Assembly (NCBI GenBank): GCA_965221635.1
Contig: OZ244902.1
Location: 372,001 to 436,000 of the forward strand
DNA length: 64,000 nucleotides
Direction of reading: 5' to 3'
DNA from: JAAXHB01 sp965221635
Lineage (GTDB): Bacteria > Actinomycetota > Acidimicrobiia > Acidimicrobiales > Aldehydirespiratoraceae
The notes below the pieces were generated by a model. The model searched no databases. It was not told the DNA's origin and saw nothing but the letters and a program-made list of their open reading frames with translations. The position numbers were made by a program, and so were the translations under genes. Positions 1 to 7,858 of this stretch are shown piece by piece; position 1 is the first letter of the stretch; each line of letters begins with the position of its first letter.

Positions 1-264
1 CTTCCGGTGATCCGGGCCATGGCCGATCCGGTGTGTGGTGACGAGTTGCGCAGCCTGCTCGGCGGCCCGATCGACGCGCAGACCCGCGACAAGACCCGCA
101 AGCTGGTGATCGCCTCGGGTGGTGTGGATCAAGCCCGCACCGAGGCCAGGGTGTGGGCCGACCGAGCCCAGCAATCCCTTGAAACCCTCGATGACACCCC
201 TGCAGCCGCCTTCCTGCGAGCAGGAGCAGACCACCTACTAACCCGCCTGAACCTCACGCTTTAG
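1..264 (+). CDS. Polyprenyl diphosphate synthase, C-terminal end (partial)
   Basis: Only the last 87 residues are present; the frame is open from base 1, so the gene begins outside the window. The sequence (LPVIRAMADP, then an alpha-helical tail with FLRAGADHLLTRL) matches the end of long-chain polyprenyl synthases, which condense isopentenyl diphosphate onto allylic diphosphates for menaquinone or other isoprenoid chains. The aspartate-rich catalytic motifs lie outside the window, so chain length cannot be judged. The assignment rests on overall resemblance of the tail. Confidence 0.7.
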   Translation, partial: LPVIRAMADPVCGDELRSLLGGPIDAQTRDKTRKLVIASGGVDQARTEARVWADRAQQSLETLDDTPAAAFLRAGADHLLTRLNLTL

Positions 265-308
265 CCCGTAGGTGCAGCGCTTGCGCGCCTGAAGTAGTGA
301 GGCCGCGA

Positions 309-773
309 CTATCGGTACATCTCGCGCATTTTCTCGGCGACTTCGCGTTCCTTCCTAGCGCGATCCCGGTATCTCCACGCTGCTACGCGATCACCCTTCT
401 CGGCGGCCTTGGCGGCCCTTGAGTCCCATATTTCAGCCTTCATTTCATTACGCCGAATGCACCAAGCAAAGAACCGGTTGGATGCTGGCTGGTGTGTCGA
501 TCCCCTTGGGCCCTCCGGATGCTCTTGTTCCAGTCTGTGGACAGTGGCTCTCAGTCTCTTGGCTGCCACAGTTCCCAATACCGTAGCCAATAGTGCCACT
601 GGCACCCCAAAGCGTAGTGCGCCAAAAAACCAGGAACCTATTAGGACTACCGGTAACAACGCGGTGGTCATAATCCACAGAGCGTTCGCCACTGAATCGT
701 GGCGATAGCTAGCCGGAGTTCCATCGGACCACCTAATGGTCGTAGAAGCAATCCACTCCTTTATCGATCCCAT
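309..773 (-). CDS. Small membrane protein with charged helical tail, paralogue of the upstream gene
   Basis: This 154-residue protein has two hydrophobic segments around residues 32-50 and 53-68, then a strongly charged, probably cytoplasmic tail. The tail contains an Ala/Arg/Lys helix pair (AAKAAEKGDRVAAWRYRDRA) that resembles the tail of the protein encoded just upstream, so the two look like diverged paralogues. Its ATG lies three bases after the stop of that gene, and an AGGAG motif precedes it, so they are probably translated from one mRNA. The DNA is clearly less GC-rich than the neighbouring core genes, which suggests acquisition. No family is recognised; function unknown. Confidence 0.65.
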   Translation of the reverse strand: MGSIKEWIASTTIRWSDGTPASYRHDSVANALWIMTTALLPVVLIGSWFFGALRFGVPVALLATVLGTVAAKRLRATVHRLEQEHPEGPRGSTHQPASNRFFAWCIRRNEMKAEIWDSRAAKAAEKGDRVAAWRYRDRARKEREVAEKMREMYR

Positions 774-776
774 AGT

Positions 777-1298
777 CTAAGCTCCTAACCTAGTCTTGTC
801 GGTGCGGTCGGAATCACTTGGGGTTTGCGGAGGAGGCTTGCGTGACCGCCATATCTGGGCGTCGAGATTGTTCCTTGCGGCGCGCTGACGATACATCTTT
901 GCCTTGGGGAGATTCCCATTTGAGGCGGCTTCCTCAGCCTTGATTGCATACTCATCTGCTTGTCTCGCTGTTTCGACGATCGCTCTCTCGTGTAGATTGT
1001 CAATCCAATTAGCGATGGGCCGGGTCAGCCGATTTATGGGACCGTTGGAGGCGTAGTTGTCCTCACTCGTTTCCGGGTCGGAATTGTCTCTCGAATTTGA
1101 CTTTGCCAGGACGTTCACAGCTAGCCCGACACCACACAGCAGTATGGATGTCGAGACACTGTCACCCCACCACAGCAATAGAGCGCCCAGCAGGGTAAGG
1201 ATCCACGATGCAACAATAAAGGCGCGGCCCAGTGCATCAGATGCGCCCCAGGGGGGACTGCTACCGATGTACCTTGCCACTGCCATAATTTTGGACAT
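777..1298 (-). CDS. Small membrane protein with helical tail, first of a paralogous pair
   Basis: A protein of 173 residues if started at the ATG (MSKIMAVARYIG); a TTG at 1370 in the same frame would add 24 non-conserved-looking residues. Two adjacent transmembrane segments (AFIVASWILTLLGALLLWWG and a second about 10 residues later) are followed by an Asp/Glu/Asn-rich stretch and a charged helix pair (KAEEAASNGNLPKAKMYRQR) that resembles the downstream protein: A..KA...A..G....A..YR.RA. The two genes are three bases apart. Relatively A/T-rich codons set the pair apart from its surroundings. Function is unknown. The helix pair resembles a single TPR-like hairpin, but this is inference. Confidence 0.6.
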   Translation of the reverse strand: MSKIMAVARYIGSSPPWGASDALGRAFIVASWILTLLGALLLWWGDSVSTSILLCGVGLAVNVLAKSNSRDNSDPETSEDNYASNGPINRLTRPIANWIDNLHERAIVETARQADEYAIKAEEAASNGNLPKAKMYRQRAARNNLDAQIWRSRKPPPQTPSDSDRTDKTRLGA

Positions 1299-1413
1299 CG
1301 CGCCAATCGAGCCTCTTGCCGGAGTGTGTCCTGGTAGCCGGAGAGTATCTGTTGATTGGGGGCCTGTCAAGGGGCTTGCCTGCTGGGGGCGGGCTTCGGT
1401 TTTGGCGGCGGGG

Positions 1414-2202
1414 TTAGTTGTTGCGGTTGTAGACGATTCTCAGGCCGTGGAGGGTTAGGAACGGTTCGAGGTGTTCGATTGTGGTGGAGACGGGGGCGAT
1501 CAGGTGGGCCAGGCCTCCTGTGGCGACGATGGTTGCCTCGCCCAGGGCGTCGATGAAGCGGGTGTTCATTCCGTCCACCATTGCGGCGAAGCCGTACAGC
1601 GCTCCGGACTGGATGGACTCCACGGTGGTTTTGCCGATCACGCTGCGTGGTTCCACCAGCGGCACGGCGCCCAGCGCGGCGGCGCGGCCCACGAGGGCTT
1701 GAAGGCTCACCTCAACTCCGGGGGCTATGGCGCCGCCGACGAACGCACCCTCCGCGGAGATCACGTCGAAGTTGTTGCCGGTGCCGAAGTCCACCACCAC
1801 TGTTGGCCCGCCGTAAAGGTCGTACGCGGCGACTGCGTTGGCGATGCGATCCGCGCCAACTTCTTTGGGGTTGTCGTAGTGGATGGCCATGCCTGTGCGA
1901 ACGCCGGGTTCGATCACCACCGGCTCAAGGCCCAGGCGAACCCTGCTCATCTCGCGCAGGCCTGCGAGCACCGGTGGCACACCCGAACAGATCGACACGC
2001 CGCTGATGTCACCGAAGCCGAGTTCGGCGCCTTCGAGCAGTGATCGCAGCAGCGCGCCCAACTCGTCCGCGGTGCGGTCATCGGAGGTTGAGACGCGCCA
2101 GTGGTCAACCAGGCCCACAGAGGCACCGGAGCCGTGAACGCCGTCCAGGTCGAACACGCCGATCACGGTTTGGGTGTTGCCTACATCCACCGCCAGCAGC
2201 AC
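1414..2202 (-). CDS. coaX: Type III pantothenate kinase
   Basis: Phosphorylates pantothenate, the first committed step of coenzyme A synthesis, in the cytoplasm. The 262-residue length is typical of the family. The N-terminal ASKHA phosphate-binding motif DVGNTQT is at residues 6-12, GADRIAN near 115 and the second phosphate motif DFGTG near 137, followed by GGAIAPG and VIGKTTVESIQSG. The GTG start (MLLAVDVGNTQ) is chosen because conservation begins there; the frame stays open about 470 bases upstream, but that stretch translates to low-complexity Arg/Pro-rich sequence. It lies just downstream of panC on the same strand, so two CoA-pathway steps are probably co-transcribed. Confidence 0.9.
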   Translation of the reverse strand: MLLAVDVGNTQTVIGVFDLDGVHGSGASVGLVDHWRVSTSDDRTADELGALLRSLLEGAELGFGDISGVSICSGVPPVLAGLREMSRVRLGLEPVVIEPGVRTGMAIHYDNPKEVGADRIANAVAAYDLYGGPTVVVDFGTGNNFDVISAEGAFVGGAIAPGVEVSLQALVGRAAALGAVPLVEPRSVIGKTTVESIQSGALYGFAAMVDGMNTRFIDALGEATIVATGGLAHLIAPVSTTIEHLEPFLTLHGLRIVYNRNN

Positions 2203-2230
2203 CCCGGCAGGATACGCACGCACGCCCGCC

Positions 2231-2340
2231 GTGTAGCCGGCAGTCACGCAGGTGTGGGTGAGGGCTTCGTGCGCCGTGAACGGCGGGCCGGGGCCTCGGC
2301 GGGTGTGGCCGGCTGTCACGCAGGTGTGGGTGAGGGGCTT
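2231..2340. repeat. Direct repeat, 38-39 bp, copying the panC 3' end
   Basis: Two near-identical copies lie at 2231-2269 and 2303-2340, 72 bases apart, sharing the core CACGCAGGTGTGGGTGAGGG. The copy at 2303-2340 covers the last codons and stop codon of panC. The other lies in the panC-coaX spacer, so the end of panC, including its stop, has been copied downstream. No mobile-element feature is visible. Confidence 0.85.
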
Positions 2341-3200
2341 CCGGCGTTGGCGGCGATGTTGTCTATGAGCCGGGCACGTCCGAAGCGGGCTGCCACCAGG
2401 AGGCGCACCTCGCCCTGAAGTGGGCCTTCGGCAACGATGTTGTCGGCGGGAACTGCGGCGGTGTAGTCGAGTTGCGCTAGGTCGGCGCCGGCGATGGTGC
2501 GCGCCATCAGATCCCTCACCACCGTCGGGTTGGTTTCGCCCGCTGTCACGCATTCGGCGCCCTTGTGCAGGGCACGGTTGAGCACGGGTGCTTGTGCCCT
2601 TTCGGCGGTGCTCAGGTAGGCGTTGCGGCTCGACATTGCCAGGCCGTCTGGCTCGCGCACCGTTGGGCATCCCACCACCTCAACCGGCAGGCTCAGATCG
2701 GCGGCGAGGCTGCGGATCACGCAAAGCTGCTGGTAGTCCTTCTCTCCGAAATAGGCGGCGCAGCGCCCCATGAGCGCGAACAGCTTTGCCACCACCGTGG
2801 CCACGCCGTCGAAGTGACCGGGACGTGACGCCCCGCACAGCACCTGGCCGAGTTGACCGGTGGTCACGGTGATCTGTGGCGGATGGGGGTACATCTCGGC
2901 GCCGTCTGGCACGAACACGATGTCCGCGCCCGCGGCTCCGCTGACGCTCAGGTCGTGATCCAGGTCGCGTGGGTACTGCTCGAAGTCCTCGCCGGGGCCG
3001 AACTGCAGGGGGTTCACGAAGATCGACACCACCACCACGTCATCTCTGGCTCGGGCCTGCTCGATCAGCGAGCCATGACCTCGGTGCAGGTAGCCCATGG
3101 TGGGAACCAGCCCGACGCGCTGTTGGTTCGCGCGGGCGAGGTGGTGCTGCAACTCGCCAATCGTCTCAACGAGAATCGGTGGCCGAGCCGGTGCGGTCAC
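2316..3200 (-). CDS. panC: Pantothenate synthetase
   Basis: Joins pantoate and beta-alanine with ATP to make pantothenate. The protein has 294 residues from the GTG used here, near the usual 280. Nucleotidyltransferase motifs are intact: PTMGYLHRGHGSL (HIGH-type) near residue 40, VVVSIFVNPLQF, FGEKDYQQ and the KMSKS-like MSSRNAYLS. An ATG at 3350 is in frame, but the extra 50 residues are Ser/Cys-rich and unlike the family. The gene precedes coaX and follows a DUF2520 Rossmann gene, a common actinobacterial arrangement. No clear Shine-Dalgarno precedes the chosen start, so the exact start is uncertain. Confidence 0.9.
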   Translation of the reverse strand: MTAPARPPILVETIGELQHHLARANQQRVGLVPTMGYLHRGHGSLIEQARARDDVVVVSIFVNPLQFGPGEDFEQYPRDLDHDLSVSGAAGADIVFVPDGAEMYPHPPQITVTTGQLGQVLCGASRPGHFDGVATVVAKLFALMGRCAAYFGEKDYQQLCVIRSLAADLSLPVEVVGCPTVREPDGLAMSSRNAYLSTAERAQAPVLNRALHKGAECVTAGETNPTVVRDLMARTIAGADLAQLDYTAAVPADNIVAEGPLQGEVRLLVAARFGRARLIDNIAANAGSPSPTPA

Positions 3201-3327
3201 GGACGCGAAAGTAGCCGGCCCAAGTTGCTGTTGACACCGGCACGAACTCCGCAGGCACTTCGGCGAGTAAATCAACCAGCCGGAAATCGGAGCCGTTGTT
3301 TGCGCCGATGGAGATGTCTCCCCCCAC
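3166..3327 (-). CDS. Possible small protein overlapping the start of panC
   Basis: A 53-codon frame begins with GTG and reads MGGDISIGANNGSDFRLVDL followed by an amphipathic, normally composed sequence ending about 34 bases inside panC. It lies in the spacer between the DUF2520 gene and panC, which otherwise has no gene. Its composition looks more protein-like than the competing panC-frame extension. A GGAAGG motif sits only three bases before the GTG, closer than ideal. It is not a recognised family and could be chance or the remnant of a larger gene. Confidence 0.25.
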   Translation of the reverse strand: MGGDISIGANNGSDFRLVDLLAEVPAEFVPVSTATWAGYFRVRDRTGSATDSR

Positions 3328-3389
3328 GAGCCTTCCAGGAGCAGGCGCATCCCGGCGGTCGGGGCGGCTTGCCGGGTGGTTGGGGGTGA

Positions 3390-4109
3390 TCAGTGGCCTG
3401 CTAGGCGGCGGGCTTGGTCGGCCAGGGCCTTGTAGGCAGCAAGCTCGTCGTTTGGCAGGGCTTGCAGGTGACGGGCGATTGTGGCTTCGTCGCCGCGAGC
3501 CGCGGGGCCGGTTAGCGCGGCTGCCGGGCCCAGTTCGGCCACATTGTCCACAGTGGTTCGCACGAGTTCGAGCAGCGCCTCAAAGGGCACGCCCGCCCCG
3601 GACGCGATGCGTTCTGCTTGGCCGAGCAGCGCCACCAGGTGATTGGAGGCAACCACCGCGGCGGCGTGGTACGCGGCCCTGTGGGTGTCGGCCACCTCGA
3701 ATGCCTTGCCGCCGAGGGCGTCCACCACCTCACCAACCAGCGGGTCGCCCGCAACCGCGAACCAGCATCCCGACCGCAGGCGCCTGGCGCCCACCTCCCC
3801 ACCGGCCAGGGCCGCCAACGGGTGCAGGGCCGCAACTCGTGGGTGACCGCCGAGAACGTCCAGGCCAAGCGATCCGGCCATGTGGCACACCACCGCGCTT
3901 GGTGAGGGGGCCACCGCGGAGGCCACTTCGGAGATCACCGAATCGGGGGTTGCGATCACCACAAGGTCAACATCGGCGCAGGCCGAGGCGATCGCGTCCG
4001 GCGGGTCGCTGCGGCCAAGCACACCGCGAACCTGCCAGCCAACCTCGCGCAGGGCCACCGCCAGCGAAGTCCCTGCCTTGCCGCCGCCGATTATCCGGAC
4101 GCTTCGCAT
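3390..4109 (-). CDS. DUF2520 Rossmann-fold protein (NADP-oxidoreductase-like)
   Basis: This 239-residue cytoplasmic protein starts MRSVRIIGGGKAGTSLAVAL, a typical dinucleotide-binding GxGxxG-type beta-alpha-beta unit. VDLVVIATPDSVI follows, then a helical C-terminal domain (HRAAYHAAAVVASNHLVALL) characteristic of the DUF2520 family. The family resembles pyrroline-5-carboxylate and ketopantoate reductases, and its genes are often next to panC in actinobacteria, as here. A ketopantoate-reductase-like role is tempting because panC and coaX lie downstream, but this is inference. The ATG is preferred over an upstream in-frame GTG/ATG because the fold begins at residue 1. Confidence 0.8.
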   Translation of the reverse strand: MRSVRIIGGGKAGTSLAVALREVGWQVRGVLGRSDPPDAIASACADVDLVVIATPDSVISEVASAVAPSPSAVVCHMAGSLGLDVLGGHPRVAALHPLAALAGGEVGARRLRSGCWFAVAGDPLVGEVVDALGGKAFEVADTHRAAYHAAAVVASNHLVALLGQAERIASGAGVPFEALLELVRTTVDNVAELGPAAALTGPAARGDEATIARHLQALPNDELAAYKALADQARRLAGH

Positions 4110-4230
4110 GGCCCAAGTCTCGCCTGCGTTGTGCCGGGGTGCTTTCGGCCAGCCACAGGCAGGGCGCACACCCACCCCAACCGGGCCTGCTCACCCACGC
4201 GTTGCGGTGCCGTGTGGCAACGGGGGTTGA

Positions 4231-4758
4231 TCAGTCCTTGGGGGGTGTTTCCGGGGGTGGTGGGGGTGGGAGGCGTTCGGCCATGCCAACGGTTTCGCGT
4301 GCCGGGGGGCCCATCTCGCGCTCCAGCAGGCGTTCGGTGAGGGTCACCGCGTTGGGCCCACCCTCCACGAGTCCCGACCACAGCAGGTAGCCGCCGATCA
4401 CGCCGCTGAGCGCGTCGCCTATCGATCCCTGGTGGATCAGGAGTTGTCCGGGGGTCATCTGTTTGTGGATGGTGTGAAGGATTTCCTCGAGGCGGTCGGA
4501 GCCGTCGTCGGGGCCGCTGAAGGGCAGGTGGATGTAGTCGAGGCTGTGCTCGCGGTAGTCGTGGAGGTTGTAGGGGGCGGTGGTGAGGGTGAGGATCGTG
4601 CTGATCCCGTTGCGGCTCAGCCATATGATCTCCTCGCGGCGTCGCACGCTGCGATGGTTGATGCCGTGCCCGCCGGGCCGTTCCGACACCGCCAGCCGGT
4701 CGGAGATCACCCATCGGAACGTGCGGGGCCGGATGCCCTCTGACCATTTCACGGTCAC
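4231..4758 (-). CDS. Dual-specificity-phosphatase-like protein lacking the catalytic cysteine
   Basis: A protein of 175 residues from the GTG (MTVKWSEGIRPRTFRWVISD); an ATG at 4809 is the alternative. The order of elements (WVISDRLAVSERPG, a middle LDYIHLPFSGPDDG, then LLIHQGSIGDALSGVIGGYL) follows small dual-specificity or tyrosine phosphatases. At the P-loop, where HCxxGxxR is expected, it has HQGSIGD: no cysteine and no arginine. A classic phosphatase mechanism is therefore not possible, and it may bind rather than hydrolyse phosphorylated ligands. The C-terminus is poly-proline. It is on the same strand as the pantothenate genes, 121 bases before DUF2520. Confidence 0.55.
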   Translation of the reverse strand: MTVKWSEGIRPRTFRWVISDRLAVSERPGGHGINHRSVRRREEIIWLSRNGISTILTLTTAPYNLHDYREHSLDYIHLPFSGPDDGSDRLEEILHTIHKQMTPGQLLIHQGSIGDALSGVIGGYLLWSGLVEGGPNAVTLTERLLEREMGPPARETVGMAERLPPPPPPETPPKD

Positions 4759-5010
4759 GGGCCGGCCTCCGGGGTCTTGGGGTTCGGCCTCGCTGCAGGG
4801 ATGCCACAACCGCAGTGGACGCAGGCTCCGCGGGCCGGTTCTGGGCTCATTCGGTACGCAAACATACCGCCGGCAGGTGGATTTCCTACGGAGTTCAGCG
4901 GGATTTTGGGCAGGTCACGCCTGGGCTTCCGGGCTGTTGTTGTCTCAGGCTCCGGGCTGGTGTTGTCTCGGTCACCCACGAAGATCGCGCGGGTCTGGAA
5001 TTGCCGGAGG

Positions 5011-5378
5011 CCTCAGTGGCCACACCCCCGCGCGGCCACCTCCGGCGGGTTGCTGCGGGTCTTGGGCGGAATCTCGGTCCGCCGGTGATCAATCCATGGG
5101 GGCGCGGCTCGCGGCCGGACCGGGCAACTCGATCCGCAGGCGCCGCTGGGTGCGGGCCACCCGATCACCACCGGTGACCTCAGTGGCCACACACTCCCCC
5201 GCGGCCACGCCCGTCGGGGTTCAGTGGATCTTGGGTGGAATCTCGGTCCGACGGTGGTCAATCCGTCGGGGCGCGGCTTGCGGCTGGATCGGGCAACTCG
5301 ATCCGCAGGCGCCGCTGGGTGCGGGCCACCCGATGACCGCCGGTGATCTCGGTGGCCACACACTCCCCTGCGGCTACC
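5011..5378. repeat. Tandem degenerate copies of the tilS 3' end
   Basis: About two and a half copies of a roughly 169-bp unit. The tilS copy spans 5258-5378 and includes the stop codon at 5258-5260. A second lies at 5089-5257 and a partial third at about 5011-5088. All share blocks such as GGGCAACTCGATCCGCAGGC (copies one and two) and GGAATCTCGGTCCG (copies two and three). The roughly 500-base gap between tilS and the phosphatase-like gene (4759-5257) holds these copies and no convincing gene. Confidence 0.85.
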
Positions 5379-6388
5379 TGCATCACCCGGTTGATGGAGG
5401 CCGCGCTCACCGCGCCTGGGGGTTTTCCTGTGTGTTCGGAGATCCAGCCCCGTAGCGCTTCGGTGGCCACGGCCCGTGGCAAGGCCACAAGCGCCGCGGC
5501 GTCGCTGGGGTCGACGTCGGTCGCGGCGGCGGTGATCGCGTCGTGGGCTTCTGCGGCCAGATCGGCGTGACGGTTCAACAGCGGCACTGGATCGCGCCGC
5601 AACGCTCGTGCCAGTTCGGGCATCACCCGCTTGCGGATCGCCACCCGGGCGAACGATTCGTCGTCGTTCATCGGGTCGTGCGCCACCGGTAAAGCCAGCC
5701 GTTCACAAAGTTCCCTGGTTTCGGCGCGCCGCAGTCCAAGCAAGGGGCGACCCACGCGCCGGTGTGGTGACGCGGCGCCGGCAAGCCCCGAGCCGCGTGC
5801 GATGTTGAACAGCACCGTCTCGGCCCGGTCATCCGCGGTGTGGCCCACAAGCACATCTTCTGGTAGGGCGTCGTAGCGGGCCCGCCGGGCACGTGCCTCA
5901 AGGTCGGGGCCGGGCACCACATGCAAGGTCACCACCTCAAAGCGGGTGCCGAGCATGTGTGCGATCGTTCTCGCCGCCGTTTCGTCGCGGTGAGCGTCGG
6001 GACGCAGGCCGTGATTCACGTGCCAGGCCGTCACCTCAAACCCGGCGGCGGTGGCGAGGGCCACAAGTGCAGCGGAGTCGGGGCCGCCGGAGAGCCCGCA
6101 ATTCACCGAAGTGCCGGCGGTGCCGGCCGTTGCGAAGCTGCACCTCTCCAGCAAGGGCAGGCACAGTTCCTGCAATCCCCCCAACCGTGCCGGCGGTGTG
6201 GGTTGGGGCGCCGCCGCATCGTGTGCGCCGCCGGGGATGCCGTCGCCTTGCTCAACGCCACCGGGGCTGGCGCCGCCGGGATGCGCGCCGCTGGGGTTGA
6301 CGCCGGCGGGGCGACGGTCGCTCGGCTCGACGCCGGGGTGCGCGCTGCCGGGGTTGATGCCGCCGGGTTCGTCAGCGGCTGCGGGCAT
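5258..6388 (-). CDS. tilS: tRNA(Ile)-lysidine synthetase
   Basis: Modifies C34 of the CAU anticodon of tRNA-Ile2 to lysidine with ATP and lysine, so that it reads AUA. The N-type PP-loop GLSGGPDSAALVALA is near residue 100, followed by TAWHVNHGLR, LVGHTADDRAETVLFNIARG and PLLGLRRAETRELC, all typical of TilS. The first 75 residues are a Pro/Gly/Ala/Ser-rich tract with repeats of the type HPGG, unusual for the enzyme and possibly disordered. The ATG chosen leaves 49 bases after the upstream DUF2342 gene; an in-frame ATG at 6469 would overlap it. The 3' end is duplicated downstream. Confidence 0.92.
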   Translation of the reverse strand: MPAAADEPGGINPGSAHPGVEPSDRRPAGVNPSGAHPGGASPGGVEQGDGIPGGAHDAAAPQPTPPARLGGLQELCLPLLERCSFATAGTAGTSVNCGLSGGPDSAALVALATAAGFEVTAWHVNHGLRPDAHRDETAARTIAHMLGTRFEVVTLHVVPGPDLEARARRARYDALPEDVLVGHTADDRAETVLFNIARGSGLAGAASPHRRVGRPLLGLRRAETRELCERLALPVAHDPMNDDESFARVAIRKRVMPELARALRRDPVPLLNRHADLAAEAHDAITAAATDVDPSDAAALVALPRAVATEALRGWISEHTGKPPGAVSAASINRVMQVAAGECVATEITGGHRVARTQRRLRIELPDPAASRAPTD

Positions 6389-6437
6389 CGGATCTCGCTG
6401 CGTGTGGACGTGTGGTGGGCGGGCGGTGAAGCCGTGG

Positions 6438-7505
6438 TCACACCTGCGCAGGCACGCCCATTCGGGCAATCCATCCGGCCGGTTCGCGGATCTCGCCGAT
6501 GGTGGGCAGATTGTCGGGCGATTCCCACACGCGGTCGAACAGTTCTTGCCCGCCGGCGGATTCCACGGCGGCGATAAACCCTTCTCCCTCGGCGTACTGC
6601 TTGAGTTTGGCGTCGAGCCCCACGATGCGCTGTGTGAGCTTGGACAACCCTCGGGCCGAGGCGCGGCGTCGTTGCATCACCCGGCCGAAACGGGCGGCGG
6701 AGGGGATGAGGCCTTGGCCGGCGCGGTCCATGGTGACGTCGCCGTGGCCTTCGAGCAGGCTCATCAGCCCGGTGAGCTTTTGCATTGTGGCGAGTTGCTC
6801 CTCGGAGGCGAACAGTGCCATCAGCCCGCCGGCGGCCAGGGGATCCTCGCCGTTGCGCCGGGCTTCCATCAGGCGGCGCAGTGCCTCGGCGAAGCGTTTC
6901 GGGTCGGGTTCGAGGCCTTCCATGGTGGAATGCACAAGGCTCAGGAAGTGTGGCCGCATCCAGCTCACGCCGGTGAACTGCGCCCGGTGGGTCACTTCGT
7001 GCAGCGCCAACCACAGGCGGAACTGCTGGGGGTCGAACGCGTAGCGGTGTTCGAGGGCCAACACGTTCGGGGCCACGTAGTACACGATGTCCTGTTCGGA
7101 AGGACGCTCGTCCTCGGTGATGAGCAGGTCGTACTGGCCGAGCACCCGACCCGACATCCAGCCGAGCATCACGCCCACTTCCACGCCTGCCACCTGTGAG
7201 CCGATGGCGGTGGTGGCCTTGTTGACCTTTCCGGCGATCTGGTCGATCAGCGGGCGCAGCAGGCGTTGGAAGGAGGCCACGTTGGCGTCGATCCATCCGC
7301 CACGGTCGGTGACCCTGCCCCGCGCGGCGCCCGACATGGAACGAAGGCCGGTGCAACCTGCAACCAGTTCCTCGGCTTGTTCGGTGTAACGGGCGAAGTC
7401 CGCTTCGAGGTCTTGGCGCAGCTTCGGCGACCGGAACGGCTCGCGGCCCGATGCCCGAACCGCCACCCGGCGCGCCAGCGCCCAGTCAATCGGTGAGGTG
7501 GCCAT
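6438..7505 (-). CDS. DUF2342 zinc-metallopeptidase-like protein
   Basis: This 355-residue protein has the zinc motif HEVTHRAQF at residues 169-177 and the more distal LLEGHGDV expected for this actinobacterial family, described in databases as a putative hydrolase associated with coenzyme F420 biosynthesis. It is predicted cytoplasmic, with no signal peptide. The family is usually encoded next to tilS, as here, where it lies immediately upstream on the same strand. The substrate is unknown. Two F420-type LLM oxidoreductases elsewhere in the window agree with an F420-producing organism. Confidence 0.88.
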   Translation of the reverse strand: MATSPIDWALARRVAVRASGREPFRSPKLRQDLEADFARYTEQAEELVAGCTGLRSMSGAARGRVTDRGGWIDANVASFQRLLRPLIDQIAGKVNKATTAIGSQVAGVEVGVMLGWMSGRVLGQYDLLITEDERPSEQDIVYYVAPNVLALEHRYAFDPQQFRLWLALHEVTHRAQFTGVSWMRPHFLSLVHSTMEGLEPDPKRFAEALRRLMEARRNGEDPLAAGGLMALFASEEQLATMQKLTGLMSLLEGHGDVTMDRAGQGLIPSAARFGRVMQRRRASARGLSKLTQRIVGLDAKLKQYAEGEGFIAAVESAGGQELFDRVWESPDNLPTIGEIREPAGWIARMGVPAQV

Positions 7506-7526
7506 GCCGGAAGCCCGGCGAGGGGC

Positions 7527-7658
7527 TCAGTCCCTCGGGTAACGCTGATTGGTGATCTTCTGCAGATATCCGATCACCGACGCCACGATGGCCACGATCG
7601 TGCCCACCGTAAGGGGCACAGCGATCCAGTAGTGCCAAACAACACCAGCGAAGGACAT
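7527..7658 (-). CDS. Small single-pass membrane protein, 43 residues
   Basis: A short frame starting MSFAGVVWHYWIAVPLTVGT, followed by one long hydrophobic stretch and a basic tail (LQKITNQRYPRD). A GGGGG stretch lies just before the ATG. It ends 21 bases before the DUF2342 gene and reads in the same direction, so it probably belongs to that transcript. Small single-helix proteins of this kind are often missed by gene callers. Function unknown. Confidence 0.6.
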   Translation of the reverse strand: MSFAGVVWHYWIAVPLTVGTIVAIVASVIGYLQKITNQRYPRD

Positions 7659-7858
7659 ACCCCCAGTCTAAGCCACCAACACCCCACCGCGGATAGCGGC
7701 CTCCGCCAGAGTGCTCCGCCACCGAGGACGGCCCCATGGCGACGGCAGCGGCGACGTCCCCCTCCCGTGACTCACAATCGGGGGACCTGAGCCCGGAACG
7801 GGAACGCCTGGACCCCTGGCTCGATGTGCACCGCAGATCTTGTGCTGCGGGCTCGGGC

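Noticed and set aside
2203..2670. N-terminal extension of coaX
   Set aside because: The frame is open but overlaps panC and encodes Arg/Pro-rich sequence; the family begins at the GTG at 2202.
5011..5378. A CRISPR-like array
   Set aside because: The units are about 169 bp, few and degenerate, and clearly derive from the tilS 3' end; no cas genes are present.
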